A stretch of DNA of 8,645 bases from JBBDNV01 sp040877415 (GCA_040877415.1 JBBDNV010000008.1:1-8645); one strand, 5' to 3'; counted from the stretch's first letter, positions 1-5,464 are shown. Numbers and translations: made by a program. Notes: generated by a model from the letters alone, not told the origin.

Positions 1-266
1 CGCAATTGCTCGGGGCGCTGGTGATCGTGGTGAACCGCGTCGGCTTCGAGGACGGGTTGTGCTTTTTCGGCAACAGCATGGTCGCCGGGCCCGACGGGCG
101 AATCATCGCCCAGGCTCCGCCGTTCGATGAATGCCTTTCGATCGTCACGTGCGACCTGGCGGAACTTCGCCGCCAGCGGCTGATCACCCCACTGGGGCGC
201 GACGAACAGTTGCTCTTGACGATCGAGGAACTCAAGCGCATCAAGCGGCGCCGCTATGAAACTTGA
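1..266 (+). CDS. Carbon-nitrogen hydrolase (nitrilase superfamily), C-terminal part
   Basis: This is the 3' end of a gene that begins before the window; the frame is open from base 3 and stops at the TGA at 264-266. The visible 87 residues include NRVGFEDGLCFFGNS followed by a PDGRII strand, which is the typical late beta-strand region of nitrilase-superfamily amidases (the family pattern is NRVG-x-E-x(3)-F-x-G-x-S, then a D/PDG-x-(I/V) strand). The catalytic Glu-Lys-Cys residues lie upstream and cannot be checked. The tail (TPLGRDE, then a basic helix ending KRRRYET) resembles stand-alone amidases encoded beside NAD+ synthase. The stop overlaps the nadE start by 11 bp, which implies coupled translation. 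I infer that it supplies ammonia from glutamine to the downstream synthase, forming a split version of the fused glutamine-dependent NAD+ synthetase. Another amide substrate is possible. The family call is firm; the exact function is inferred from context. Confidence 0.85.
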   Translation, partial: QLLGALVIVVNRVGFEDGLCFFGNSMVAGPDGRIIAQAPPFDECLSIVTCDLAELRRQRLITPLGRDEQLLLTIEELKRIKRRRYET

Positions 267-1095
267 CCCCGCCCAGATCGATCTGGCCATCAACGCCGCG
301 CTGGTCGAGGAAATCCTCGTGCGGTTTATTCGCAACGAGATCGTGCGCACGGGATTTCGCCGCGCGGTCCTCGGGCTTTCCGGCGGCATCGATTCGAGCA
401 CGGTGGCCTACCTGGCCGTCAAGGCGATGGGACCGCAAAACGTTCTGGCCGTGACGATGCCCTACAAGACCTCCAGCGACGAAACGCGCCGCGACAGCCA
501 GGCCGTGATCGCGGCCTTGGGCATGCAATCGATCGACGTGCCGATCACGCCGCAAATCGACGCCTACCTGGCCGCGGTCCCCAATGTCTCGCAAATGCGC
601 TTGGCCAACAAGTGTGCCCGCGAACGGATGACGATCCTGTACGATCAAAGCGCCGCGTTCGACGGGCTGGTCGTGGGCACGAGCAACAAGACCGAGCTGT
701 TGTTGGGCTACAGCACGCAATTCGGCGACCTGGCTTCGGCCATCAATCCGATCGGCGATCTCTACAAGACCCAACTGCGGCAACTGGCCGCGCATCTGGG
801 CGTGCCCGCTGCGATCATGGGCAAAGCCCCCAGCGGCGACCTGTGGGTCGGCCAGACCGACGAAGGCGAGTTGGGCTTCAGCTACGAGGAGGTCGACCGG
901 CTGCTGGTCTTGCTGGTCGATCGCCGCTGGCAGCCGGCGCAACTGGCGCGAGCCGGCTTCGACCCCGAGTTTATCGACCGCGTGCTGCGCATGATCCGCC
1001 GCAACCAGTACAAGCGGCGGTTGCCCGTGATCGCGAAATTGACGCACCGCACGATGGACCGGGATTTCCGGTATCCGCGGGATTGGGGGACGTAG
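256..1095 (+). CDS. nadE: NAD+ synthase
   Basis: NadE makes NAD+ from nicotinic acid adenine dinucleotide, ATP and ammonia in the cytoplasm, the last step of NAD biosynthesis. The protein is 279 aa, the usual size of the synthase domain alone. The ATP-pyrophosphatase P-loop LSGGIDSS is at residues 41-48. Other family motifs are NKCARERMTILYD (118-130), VVGTSNKTELLLGYSTQFGD (139-158) and the substrate-binding stretch KAPSGDLWVGQTDEGELG (190-207). The C-terminal NQYKRRLPVIAK also matches the family. There is no N-terminal glutaminase domain; that role is probably taken by the overlapping upstream nitrilase-family gene. ATG 256 is chosen because the N-terminal helix leads straight into the P-loop strand and because it overlaps the upstream stop by 11 bp. 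No Shine-Dalgarno sequence is placed for it, consistent with translational coupling. Confidence 0.95.
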   Translation: MKLDPAQIDLAINAALVEEILVRFIRNEIVRTGFRRAVLGLSGGIDSSTVAYLAVKAMGPQNVLAVTMPYKTSSDETRRDSQAVIAALGMQSIDVPITPQIDAYLAAVPNVSQMRLANKCARERMTILYDQSAAFDGLVVGTSNKTELLLGYSTQFGDLASAINPIGDLYKTQLRQLAAHLGVPAAIMGKAPSGDLWVGQTDEGELGFSYEEVDRLLVLLVDRRWQPAQLARAGFDPEFIDRVLRMIRRNQYKRRLPVIAKLTHRTMDRDFRYPRDWGT

Positions 1096-1139
1096 GGGGG
1101 AGCGCAGGACGCGGACTGGGTTGCGTGAGGCTACGCCGC

Positions 1140-1169
1140 AAGCGGCTGGACGATGGTGCGTCCGCTTTT
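1140..1169 (+). terminator. Weak stem-loop with T tail downstream of nadE
   Basis: AAGCGG (1140-1145) pairs perfectly with CCGCTT (1162-1167) across a 16-nt loop, and the 3' arm runs into TTTT (1166-1169). It starts 44 nt after the nadE stop. The loop is long and the T tract short, so this is at best a weak intrinsic terminator. A competing pairing of GGAC (1148-1151) with GTCC (1160-1163) exists. Confidence 0.25.
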
Positions 1170-1171
1170 GG

Positions 1172-1282
1172 CTATTCGGCGTTGGCTTCGGCGACCATGT
1201 TGCGCCAGAACTCGACGGCCCGGCGGTGATACTTGAGGACGGCTTCGGGGTCGTGCGAGTCGTCGAGTTTGATACCGGCCAT
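1172..1282 (-). CDS. Small unrecognised ORF, possible small gene or gene remnant
   Basis: On the minus strand, ATG at 1282-1280 opens 36 codons ending in TAG at 1174-1172. The product starts MAGIKLDDSHDPEAVLKYHR and ends in EFWRNMVAEANAE. Third codon positions are mostly C or G, the composition is balanced (Asp/Glu, aromatic and aliphatic residues), and it reads like a real acidic helical protein, unlike the Arg/Pro/Ala-rich shadow frames here. The frame stays open upstream (in-order residues RHWSNER) into the start of dnaJ, with no alternative start seen close by, so it could also be the C-terminal remnant of a larger gene cut off at the dnaJ junction. A GAG a few bases before the ATG is the only ribosome-site candidate. 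I do not recognise a family. It fills about half of the 222-bp gap between nadE and dnaJ. Confidence 0.4.
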   Translation of the reverse strand: MAGIKLDDSHDPEAVLKYHRRAVEFWRNMVAEANAE

Positions 1283-1303
1283 CCGCTCGTTGGACCAGTG
1301 CCG

Positions 1304-1309
1304 TAAAAT
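1304..1309 (+). promoter_or_regulatory. -10-like element just upstream of dnaJ
   Basis: TAAAAT lies 8 bases before the dnaJ ATG at 1318. I find no convincing -35 at a spacing of 16-18 bases. If it is a true -10, transcription would begin at about 1316-1318 and the dnaJ mRNA would be leaderless or nearly so, which would fit the absence of a Shine-Dalgarno sequence. Confidence 0.3.
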
Positions 1310-1317
1310 GGCGTGAA

Positions 1318-2292
1318 ATGGCTGAAGATTACTACAAAACCCTGGAAGTGGGCCGCGACGCGTCGGCGGCCGACATTCAAAAGGCCTATCGCAAGCTCGC
1401 CCGCAAGTATCACCCCGACCTGAATCCCGACGACAAGACCGCCAAAACGAAATTTCAGGAAGTGCAGCGCGCTTTCGACGTCTTGAACGACGCCAGCAAG
1501 CGCGAGCTGTACGACCGGTACGGCAGCTCGTTCGAATCGGCGGGCGGCGGCGGCGGCCCGCGCGGCGGATGGAGCACCTGGGGCGCCAGCCCGGGCGGCG
1601 GAGAAGAAGTCGACTTCAGCCAGCTTTTCGGCGAGCGGTTCGGCGGCGGCGATCCGACCGGCACGTTCGCCGACATATTCAGCCAGTTTCGCCGGGCCGG
1701 GGGCCGCTCTCGGCGCGCCGGCGGCCAGCAAGCCGTCCGCGGCGCCGACATCGCCACCGAGCTGGAAATCCCGTTTCACACGGCCGTCGGCGGCGGCCAG
1801 GCGCAGATCTCGCTGCGCCGGCACTCCGGCCACGTCGACACGCTGGCGGTAAAGATTCCCGCCGGCATCGACGAGGGCAAGAAAATTCGCCTGCGCGGGC
1901 AGGGCGAAGCCGTGCCCGACGGAACCGCGGGCGACATCCTGATCACGATTCACGTGGCGCCGCATCCGTGGTTCACGCGGCGCGGCAACAACCTGGAAGT
2001 GCGCGTGCCGGTCACGCTGGCCGAGGCGGCTTTGGGAGCCAAGGTCGACGTGCCGACGCCGCGCGGCACGATTTCGCTGCGCGTGCCCCCGGGCGCCTCC
2101 AGCGGCAAGAAGCTGCGCGTCAAGGGACACGGGGTGGCACCGCGCAACGGCGAGGCTGGCGATCTTTACGCCGAAATCCAAATCGTGCTTCCCAGCCCGC
2201 TCGACGACGAGTGCGTGGAGATGATCAAGAAGCTGGACGCACATGCCCAAAGCGCGCACCCTCAGCAACCGCGGCGGGATTTGAAATGGTGA
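1318..2292 (+). CDS. DnaJ/CbpA-type (class II) Hsp40 co-chaperone
   Basis: J-domain proteins stimulate the ATPase of DnaK (Hsp70) and deliver unfolded substrates. The J domain covers residues 1-70 with the diagnostic HPD tripeptide at 32-34 after AYRKLARKY, and ends in LYDRYG. A Gly-rich linker with some Phe (about 73-136) follows. There is no CxxCxGxG zinc-finger domain, so it is class II (CbpA/DnaJB-like) and not canonical DnaJ. The two C-terminal beta domains begin at RGADIATELEIPF (141-153); KIPAGIDEGKKIRLRGQGEA (179-198) and LRVPPGASSGKKLRVKGHG (254-272) are their characteristic strands. At 324 aa the length is normal for the class. No zinc-finger DnaJ, grpE or dnaK is in the window. The last 7 bp overlap the next gene, suggesting an operon with the small membrane protein and rnpA. 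There is no Shine-Dalgarno sequence before ATG 1318; the start is fixed by the J-domain N-terminus. I see no CIRCE heat-shock operator upstream. Confidence 0.93.
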   Translation: MAEDYYKTLEVGRDASAADIQKAYRKLARKYHPDLNPDDKTAKTKFQEVQRAFDVLNDASKRELYDRYGSSFESAGGGGGPRGGWSTWGASPGGGEEVDFSQLFGERFGGGDPTGTFADIFSQFRRAGGRSRRAGGQQAVRGADIATELEIPFHTAVGGGQAQISLRRHSGHVDTLAVKIPAGIDEGKKIRLRGQGEAVPDGTAGDILITIHVAPHPWFTRRGNNLEVRVPVTLAEAALGAKVDVPTPRGTISLRVPPGASSGKKLRVKGHGVAPRNGEAGDLYAEIQIVLPSPLDDECVEMIKKLDAHAQSAHPQQPRRDLKW

Positions 2293-2600
2293 GTTACCTG
2301 GCCACGTGGATCATTGCCGCCACCGGGCCGCTCGTGCCGGTGCTGGGGGCGGCGGAAGAAAAGGCCAAGCCGCTGTTGATGCGGCTCGATCCGCAAAACC
2401 GCGCGAAAGTGTTGATGGCCCTGTTGGGGCTCGCGCTGGTCGGCGTCGGGCTCGTGGCGCTAACGATCATGGCCGGGCGCCAGGTGCTGCGGATTGCCCG
2501 CACGTCGCACGGCCCGACGCGGCGGCACGAAGACGACTGGTCTCGCAAACCCCTCGTGCCCAAAGAGCCCGAATCGCCGACGGCCCGCGATCCCGAATGA
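2286..2600 (+). CDS. Small membrane protein of unknown function
   Basis: This 104-aa ORF starts at an ATG inside the dnaJ stop region (7-bp overlap), and its TGA overlaps the rnpA ATG as ATGA. The N-terminal 22 residues (VSYLATWIIAATGPLVPVLG) are hydrophobic and could be a first membrane helix or a signal sequence without a basic n-region. Residues 23-41 form a charged loop with Glu, Lys and Arg. Residues 42-63 (VLMALLGLALVGVGLVALTI) are a clear transmembrane helix. The C-terminal 40 residues are polar, with Arg, His, Asp and Pro, and probably disordered. I do not recognise the family. That it is real is supported by the tight overlaps on both sides and by hydrophobic segments free of the Arg-rich look of shadow frames. 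Its position before rnpA and yidD suggests, but does not prove, a role near membrane protein biogenesis. Confidence 0.75.
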   Translation: MVSYLATWIIAATGPLVPVLGAAEEKAKPLLMRLDPQNRAKVLMALLGLALVGVGLVALTIMAGRQVLRIARTSHGPTRRHEDDWSRKPLVPKEPESPTARDPE

Positions 2601-2959
2601 CAAAGCCAATGACACACGAGCGATTCCCTGCCCGATACCGGCTGCGCAAGGCCGCGGATTTCGCGCGCGCGTACGATCGGCGCTGTTCGGCCTCCGATGC
2701 GACGCTTGTGGTGTACGTGGCGGAAAACGACCTCGCGCATCCCCGGCTCGGGCTGTCGGTGTCGCGCAAACATGGCGGGGCGGTCGCGCGCAATCGCTGG
2801 AAGCGGCTGTTGCGCGAAGCGTTTCGCCTCTCGATTGCCGAACTGCCGGGCGTCGACATCGTCGCCATTCCGCGCTCGGGCGCCCCCGCGTCGTTGCGGC
2901 CCCTGATGGAATCGCTGGCGCGGCTTGCTTCGCGGGCCGCCAAAAAGCTGATGCGATGA
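2597..2959 (+). CDS. rnpA: Ribonuclease P protein component
   Basis: RnpA is the small basic protein that binds RNase P RNA and helps it cleave the 5' leader from pre-tRNA. The product is 120 aa, a normal length. YRLRKAADFARAY (14-26) is the typical N-terminal region, RLGLSVSRKHGGAVARNRWK (50-69) carries the central strand, and RNRWKRLLREAFR (65-77) is the family RNR signature in the RNA-binding helix; DIVAIPR (87-93) follows. The start at 2597 overlaps the upstream stop as ATGA; a second in-frame ATG at 2609 is an equally possible start, and neither has a visible Shine-Dalgarno sequence. The usual upstream neighbour rpmH is absent here; instead the gene ends a dnaJ-membrane protein-rnpA string. 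yidD follows after 207 bp. Confidence 0.95.
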   Translation: MTKPMTHERFPARYRLRKAADFARAYDRRCSASDATLVVYVAENDLAHPRLGLSVSRKHGGAVARNRWKRLLREAFRLSIAELPGVDIVAIPRSGAPASLRPLMESLARLASRAAKKLMR

Positions 2960-3073
2960 ATACGAGCCGCCGCGGGACCGGCACGGTGCCATGTTCACCC
3001 TTGCCGTGAGCGTGCAATAGGCCAGGCGAAGCATGGCCGCGCTGGGCGTGGCCAATGGCGCCCAATCCCCGAG

Positions 3074-3102
3074 TTCTCACGTTCCAGACGCGGATCTATA
3101 AT
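3074..3102 (+). promoter_or_regulatory. Sigma70-type promoter upstream of yidD
   Basis: A perfect TATAAT (3097-3102) sits 17 bases after TTCTCA (3074-3079), which matches four of six -35 consensus positions. The expected start of transcription is near 3109, leaving a leader of about 58 nt before yidD. This suggests that yidD can be transcribed separately from rnpA. Confidence 0.5.
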
Positions 3103-3166
3103 GGCCTGCGGGCGGTGCCCGATTTTGCGCCGCCAGCCAAATGCTTTCGCCCGCACGTAGCGACGC

Positions 3167-3406
3167 ATGCAGCCAGAATGGGCCACCTTCGCCGCCTTGC
3201 CTGCCCGATTGCTGATAGCAATGGTGCGGCTCTACCAGATCACGCTCAGCCCGTGGGTGGGGCAGAGTTGCCGTTTTCAGCCGACGTGCAGCAACTACAT
3301 GATCGAGGCGGTGCGAAAATACGGCTTTCTGCGCGGGGCATGGCGGGGGGTATGCCGCATCGCCCGCTGTCATCCGTTCGGTGCTGGCGGGTACGATCCG
3401 CCGTAA
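3167..3406 (+). CDS. yidD: Membrane protein insertion efficiency factor YidD
   Basis: YidD is a small inner-face membrane-associated protein that assists YidC-dependent insertion of membrane proteins. The product is 79 aa. The amphipathic N-terminal helix (LLIAMVRLYQITLSPW, 15-30) is followed by the family signature: CRFQPTCSNYMIEAVRKYG (35-53), RGAWRGVCRIARCHP (56-70) and GGYDPP (74-79). All four characteristic cysteines are present at 35, 41, 63 and 68. The protein ends immediately after the GG-x-DP motif, without the short tail many homologues carry. ATG 3167 is the first start after an in-frame TAG at 3158 and keeps the amphipathic helix; no Shine-Dalgarno sequence is visible. It lies on the same strand as rnpA, the common arrangement, but 207 bp away and behind its own promoter. 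yidC is not next to it. Confidence 0.93.
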   Translation: MQPEWATFAALPARLLIAMVRLYQITLSPWVGQSCRFQPTCSNYMIEAVRKYGFLRGAWRGVCRIARCHPFGAGGYDPP

Positions 3407-3478
3407 GGGGCGGCGCGGCTGTCCGGGGGGCGCTAGGGCAACGCGTGCGGGCTGTGCGCGCCAGTGGCAAAAGCGACC

Positions 3479-3507
3479 TTGACCGGGGGGCCCGCGCGCG
3501 CTATCTT
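3479..3507 (+). promoter_or_regulatory. Sigma70-type promoter of the FlgI-like gene
   Basis: TTGACC (3479-3484, five of six -35 positions) is followed after exactly 17 bases by TATCTT (3502-3507, four of six -10 positions). Transcription would begin near 3514, giving a leader of about 127 nt before the ATG at 3641. The spacer is very GC-rich, with a G run and alternating CG. Confidence 0.55.
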
Positions 3508-3529
3508 CCCACCCCTGTCAAAGCCTTTC

Positions 3530-3600
3530 TGAGAAACTCGTTCGGGTGATTCTCACGGCGTACGACCCCACATTGGTCCAGAGCGTACACGGAGGTACGC
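3530..3600 (+). promoter_or_regulatory. Structured 5' leader with two hairpins
   Basis: Two stem-loops fall inside the predicted leader of the FlgI-like gene. The first pairs TGAGAA (3530-3535) with TTCTCA (3550-3555), with an inner stem ACTC/GGGT (3536-3539 with 3544-3547, one G-T wobble), a GTTC loop and a 2-nt bulge. The second pairs GCGTAC (3583-3588) with GTACGC (3595-3600) around the loop ACGGAG. GCGTAC also occurs at 3558-3563, so it could compete for the same partner, and ACGGAG recurs at 3629-3634 as the likely ribosome site. This is a possible cis-regulatory leader; no known riboswitch family is recognised. Confidence 0.35.
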
Positions 3601-3630
3601 GCCCCTTGGTCTTCGCCGGGAAAAACCTAC

Positions 3631-3634
3631 GGAG
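3631..3634 (+). promoter_or_regulatory. Ribosome binding site of the FlgI-like gene
   Basis: GGAG stands six bases before the ATG at 3641, a standard Shine-Dalgarno position. It is the only clear one among the complete genes of the window and supports the chosen start. Confidence 0.65.
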
Positions 3635-3640
3635 CACGGC

Positions 3641-5350
3641 ATGAGGCCTTGCTACGCGTGGCTCGTTTGCGGTCTGTTGGCCTGCTCGGGCTGCGCCGCG
3701 CCCGCCCTGCGGTCGCAAAGTCCCGAAGAGTTCGTGGGGGTCCTGGAATCGAAGGCCAGGCTCGTCGGCGAGGTCGCGCGCCCGTTCGGTCACACGTACG
3801 TCAAGGTCGAGTCGGTGGCGCTGGTGACTGGTTTGGACGGCACGGGCGAAGATCCGGCGCCCTCGCCCGAGCGCGCGGCGCTTCTGCACGAGCTGCAAAC
3901 AATCGGCGTGCAGCACCCCAATCAACTGCTTGCCTCGCCGTCGACGTCGCTGGTGCTGGTGCGCGGATTCCTGCCGCCCGGCGTTCGCAAGGGCGACAAG
4001 TTCGACTTGGAAGTGCAGGTGGCCGCGCACAGCGAAACCGCGAGCCTGCGGGATGGCTGGCTGATGGAAACCCGGCTCTCGGAAATGGCCGTGCTGGGCG
4101 GTTCGATTCGAGAGGGGCACCCCTGGGCCGTCGGCGAGGGCCCCGTGCTGGTCGACCCGTCGGCCACCGGCGAAAAGGACCGCGCCTTGCTCGTGCGCGG
4201 CCGCGTGCTGGGTGGTGGCACGGCCCTGCGCACGCGCGACATCGGCCTGTTTATCCCGCCCGAAGACAAGTCGGTTCGGCTGGCCGCCCAGATCGGCCAA
4301 TCGATCAACCATCGCTTCCACACGTTCTCGCGCGGGCTGCAGCAAGGCGCGGCCAGTCCCAAAAGCGACGAACGCATCGACCTGAAAATCCACTCGCGCT
4401 ACAAGGACAACATCGCCCGATACATTCGCGTGGTGCGCTCGATTCCGCTGAAGGAGACTCCGGCCGAGCAGAGCCTGCGGATCGGCCTCTTGGAGCGTCA
4501 GCTTCTCGACCCGATCACCGCGCCCACCGCGGCGCTGCGGTTGGAAGCCATCGGCCACGAAGCGATCGACGCCTTGGTGAAGGGCATCGAGAGCAGCGAC
4601 CCGGAAGTGCGCTTCTACGCCGCCGAAGCGCTGGCGTATCTCGACGACAACCGTGCGGCGGCCCCGCTGGCGCGCGCGGCCCGCGAAGAGCCCGCTTTCC
4701 GAGCCTATGCGCTGGCCGCGCTCAGTTCCATGGCCGACATGGCCGCCCGCGACGAGCTCATCAGCCTGCTGGAAGTGTCCAGCTCGGAAACGCGCTACGG
4801 GGCTTTCCGGGCCCTGTGGGCCATGAATCCCAACGACGCGCTCATCCGGGGCGAAAACCTGGGCGGACAGTTCGGCTACCACGTGCTGGGCACGACCGGA
4901 CCGGCGATGATCCACGTCACCCGCAGCTACCGACCCGAGGTCGTCATCTTCGGCCACGAACAAACGCTCTCGACTCCCTTCGTGCTGGAAGCCGGCAAGT
5001 CGATCCTCGTCAAAGGCACCGCGCCCGACAAAGTGACGGTGAGCAAGTTCGCGGTCGGGCAACCCGACCAGAAGCGCGTCGTCAGCGCCAAGGTGGACGC
5101 CATGATTCGCGCGATCGTCGAGCTGGGCGGCACCTATCCCGACGTGGTCCAGGCCCTGCAGCTCGCCAAAAGCAATCGCGCGCTGGCCGGCCGATTCGAA
5201 GTCGATGCCCTGCCCGACGGCGACCGGGCGTATCGCCACAAGGACACGCTGGCCGAGGAACCCGACGCCGGCGACGACGAAGGACGCGTGGTGGTGGCCA
5301 ATCCGCTGCCGGATTTGTTTTTCTCGCGCAAGCCGAAAGAGGCCCGCTAG
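3641..5350 (+). CDS. FlgI (P-ring)-like lipoprotein with HEAT repeats
   Basis: The 569-aa product begins with a lipoprotein-type signal (MRPCYAWLVCGLLACSGCAA): a short n-region with one Arg, a hydrophobic core, and cysteines at 15 (LLAC, good lipobox spacing) and 18 as candidate lipidation sites. Residues about 55-240 resemble the flagellar P-ring protein FlgI: VALVTGLDGTGED (59-71), a helix before IGVQHPNQLL (88-97), SLVLVRGFLPPGVRKGDKFD (103-122) and SLRDGWLMETRLS (135-147). From about 296 to 395 there are HEAT-like helical repeats (DPEVRFYAAEALAYL, then FRAYALAALSSM, then ETRYGAFRALWAM). A further beta-rich part (about 415-530) and an acidic tail follow. FlgI is normally about 370 aa, with a Sec signal and no HEAT repeats, and sits beside flgH and flgA; none of these is here. 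The role is probably an envelope scaffold outside the flagellum, but that is inference. It has its own promoter and a good GGAG ribosome site. Confidence 0.8.
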   Translation: MRPCYAWLVCGLLACSGCAAPALRSQSPEEFVGVLESKARLVGEVARPFGHTYVKVESVALVTGLDGTGEDPAPSPERAALLHELQTIGVQHPNQLLASPSTSLVLVRGFLPPGVRKGDKFDLEVQVAAHSETASLRDGWLMETRLSEMAVLGGSIREGHPWAVGEGPVLVDPSATGEKDRALLVRGRVLGGGTALRTRDIGLFIPPEDKSVRLAAQIGQSINHRFHTFSRGLQQGAASPKSDERIDLKIHSRYKDNIARYIRVVRSIPLKETPAEQSLRIGLLERQLLDPITAPTAALRLEAIGHEAIDALVKGIESSDPEVRFYAAEALAYLDDNRAAAPLARAAREEPAFRAYALAALSSMADMAARDELISLLEVSSSETRYGAFRALWAMNPNDALIRGENLGGQFGYHVLGTTGPAMIHVTRSYRPEVVIFGHEQTLSTPFVLEAGKSILVKGTAPDKVTVSKFAVGQPDQKRVVSAKVDAMIRAIVELGGTYPDVVQALQLAKSNRALAGRFEVDALPDGDRAYRHKDTLAEEPDAGDDEGRVVVANPLPDLFFSRKPKEAR

Positions 5351-5399
5351 CCGAATCCCGAGCAAAGCCGCCAGCATTCGCCGGGCGCGGCTTCCCGGC

Positions 5400-5414
5400 G
5401 GGCCGGTCCGGCCC
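5400..5414. repeat. GC-rich palindrome
   Basis: GGGCCGGTCCGGCCC is a perfect 7-bp inverted repeat around a central T, located between the FlgI-like stop and smc. It could be part of a transcript-end structure together with the adjacent stem at 5427-5453, or a binding site. In so GC-rich a region chance is also plausible. Confidence 0.3.
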
Positions 5415-5426
5415 AGAAAACGGTGA

Positions 5427-5453
5427 AAACCGGCCAAGCCGGCCGGCCGGTTT
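5427..5453 (+). terminator. Possible terminator hairpin after the FlgI-like gene
   Basis: AAACCGGCC (5427-5435) and GGCCGGTTT (5445-5453) form a perfect 9-bp stem around a 9-nt loop, 77 bases after the FlgI-like stop. The tail after the stem is TTT (inside the stem) followed by CCTGG, so the U tract is poor. It ends only three bases before the extended -10 of smc and may separate the two transcription units. Confidence 0.35.
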
Positions 5454-5455
5454 CC

Positions 5456-5464
5456 TGGTAAAAT
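5456..5464 (+). promoter_or_regulatory. Extended -10 element upstream of smc
   Basis: TGGTAAAAT matches the extended -10 pattern TGnTATAAT with one mismatch. No recognisable -35 stands 16-18 bases upstream, where the inverted repeat lies, which is typical of extended -10 promoters. Transcription would start near 5471, about 70 nt before the smc ATG. Confidence 0.45.

Noticed and set aside
1121..1306. A 61-codon plus-strand ORF in the nadE-dnaJ gap
   Set aside because: It is opposite the more coding-like minus-strand frame, has no ribosome site or recognisable feature, and is best read as its antisense shadow.
241..2268. A 675-codon minus-strand open frame across nadE and dnaJ
   Set aside because: It is antisense to two clear protein families, crosses the gap between them, and its composition (Arg, Ala, Gln, Val rich, no motifs) is that of a shadow frame in GC-rich DNA.
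2980..2990. Inverted repeat GGCAC-G-GTGCC after rnpA
   Set aside because: Five base pairs with a one-base centre and no T tract; it cannot be called a terminator and is likely chance in GC-rich DNA.
3033..3101. A 22-codon ORF upstream of yidD
   Set aside because: It has no ribosome site, its stop lies inside the TATAAT of the yidD promoter, and its composition is unremarkable.
3412..3462. GGCGCG/CGCGCC inverted repeat after yidD
   Set aside because: A six-base stem with a 39-base loop of CG-rich sequence and no T tract; not distinguishable from background.
3530..3560. GTTCGGGT resembling a tRNA T-arm
   Set aside because: No acceptor, D-arm or anticodon stem can be built around it and there is no CCA end. 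The local pairing is better explained as a leader hairpin.
3518..5437. A 639-codon minus-strand open frame opposite the FlgI-like gene
   Set aside because: It has no recognisable domain and spans the whole sense gene plus its leader. The sense frame has a lipoprotein signal, a good ribosome site and family motifs.
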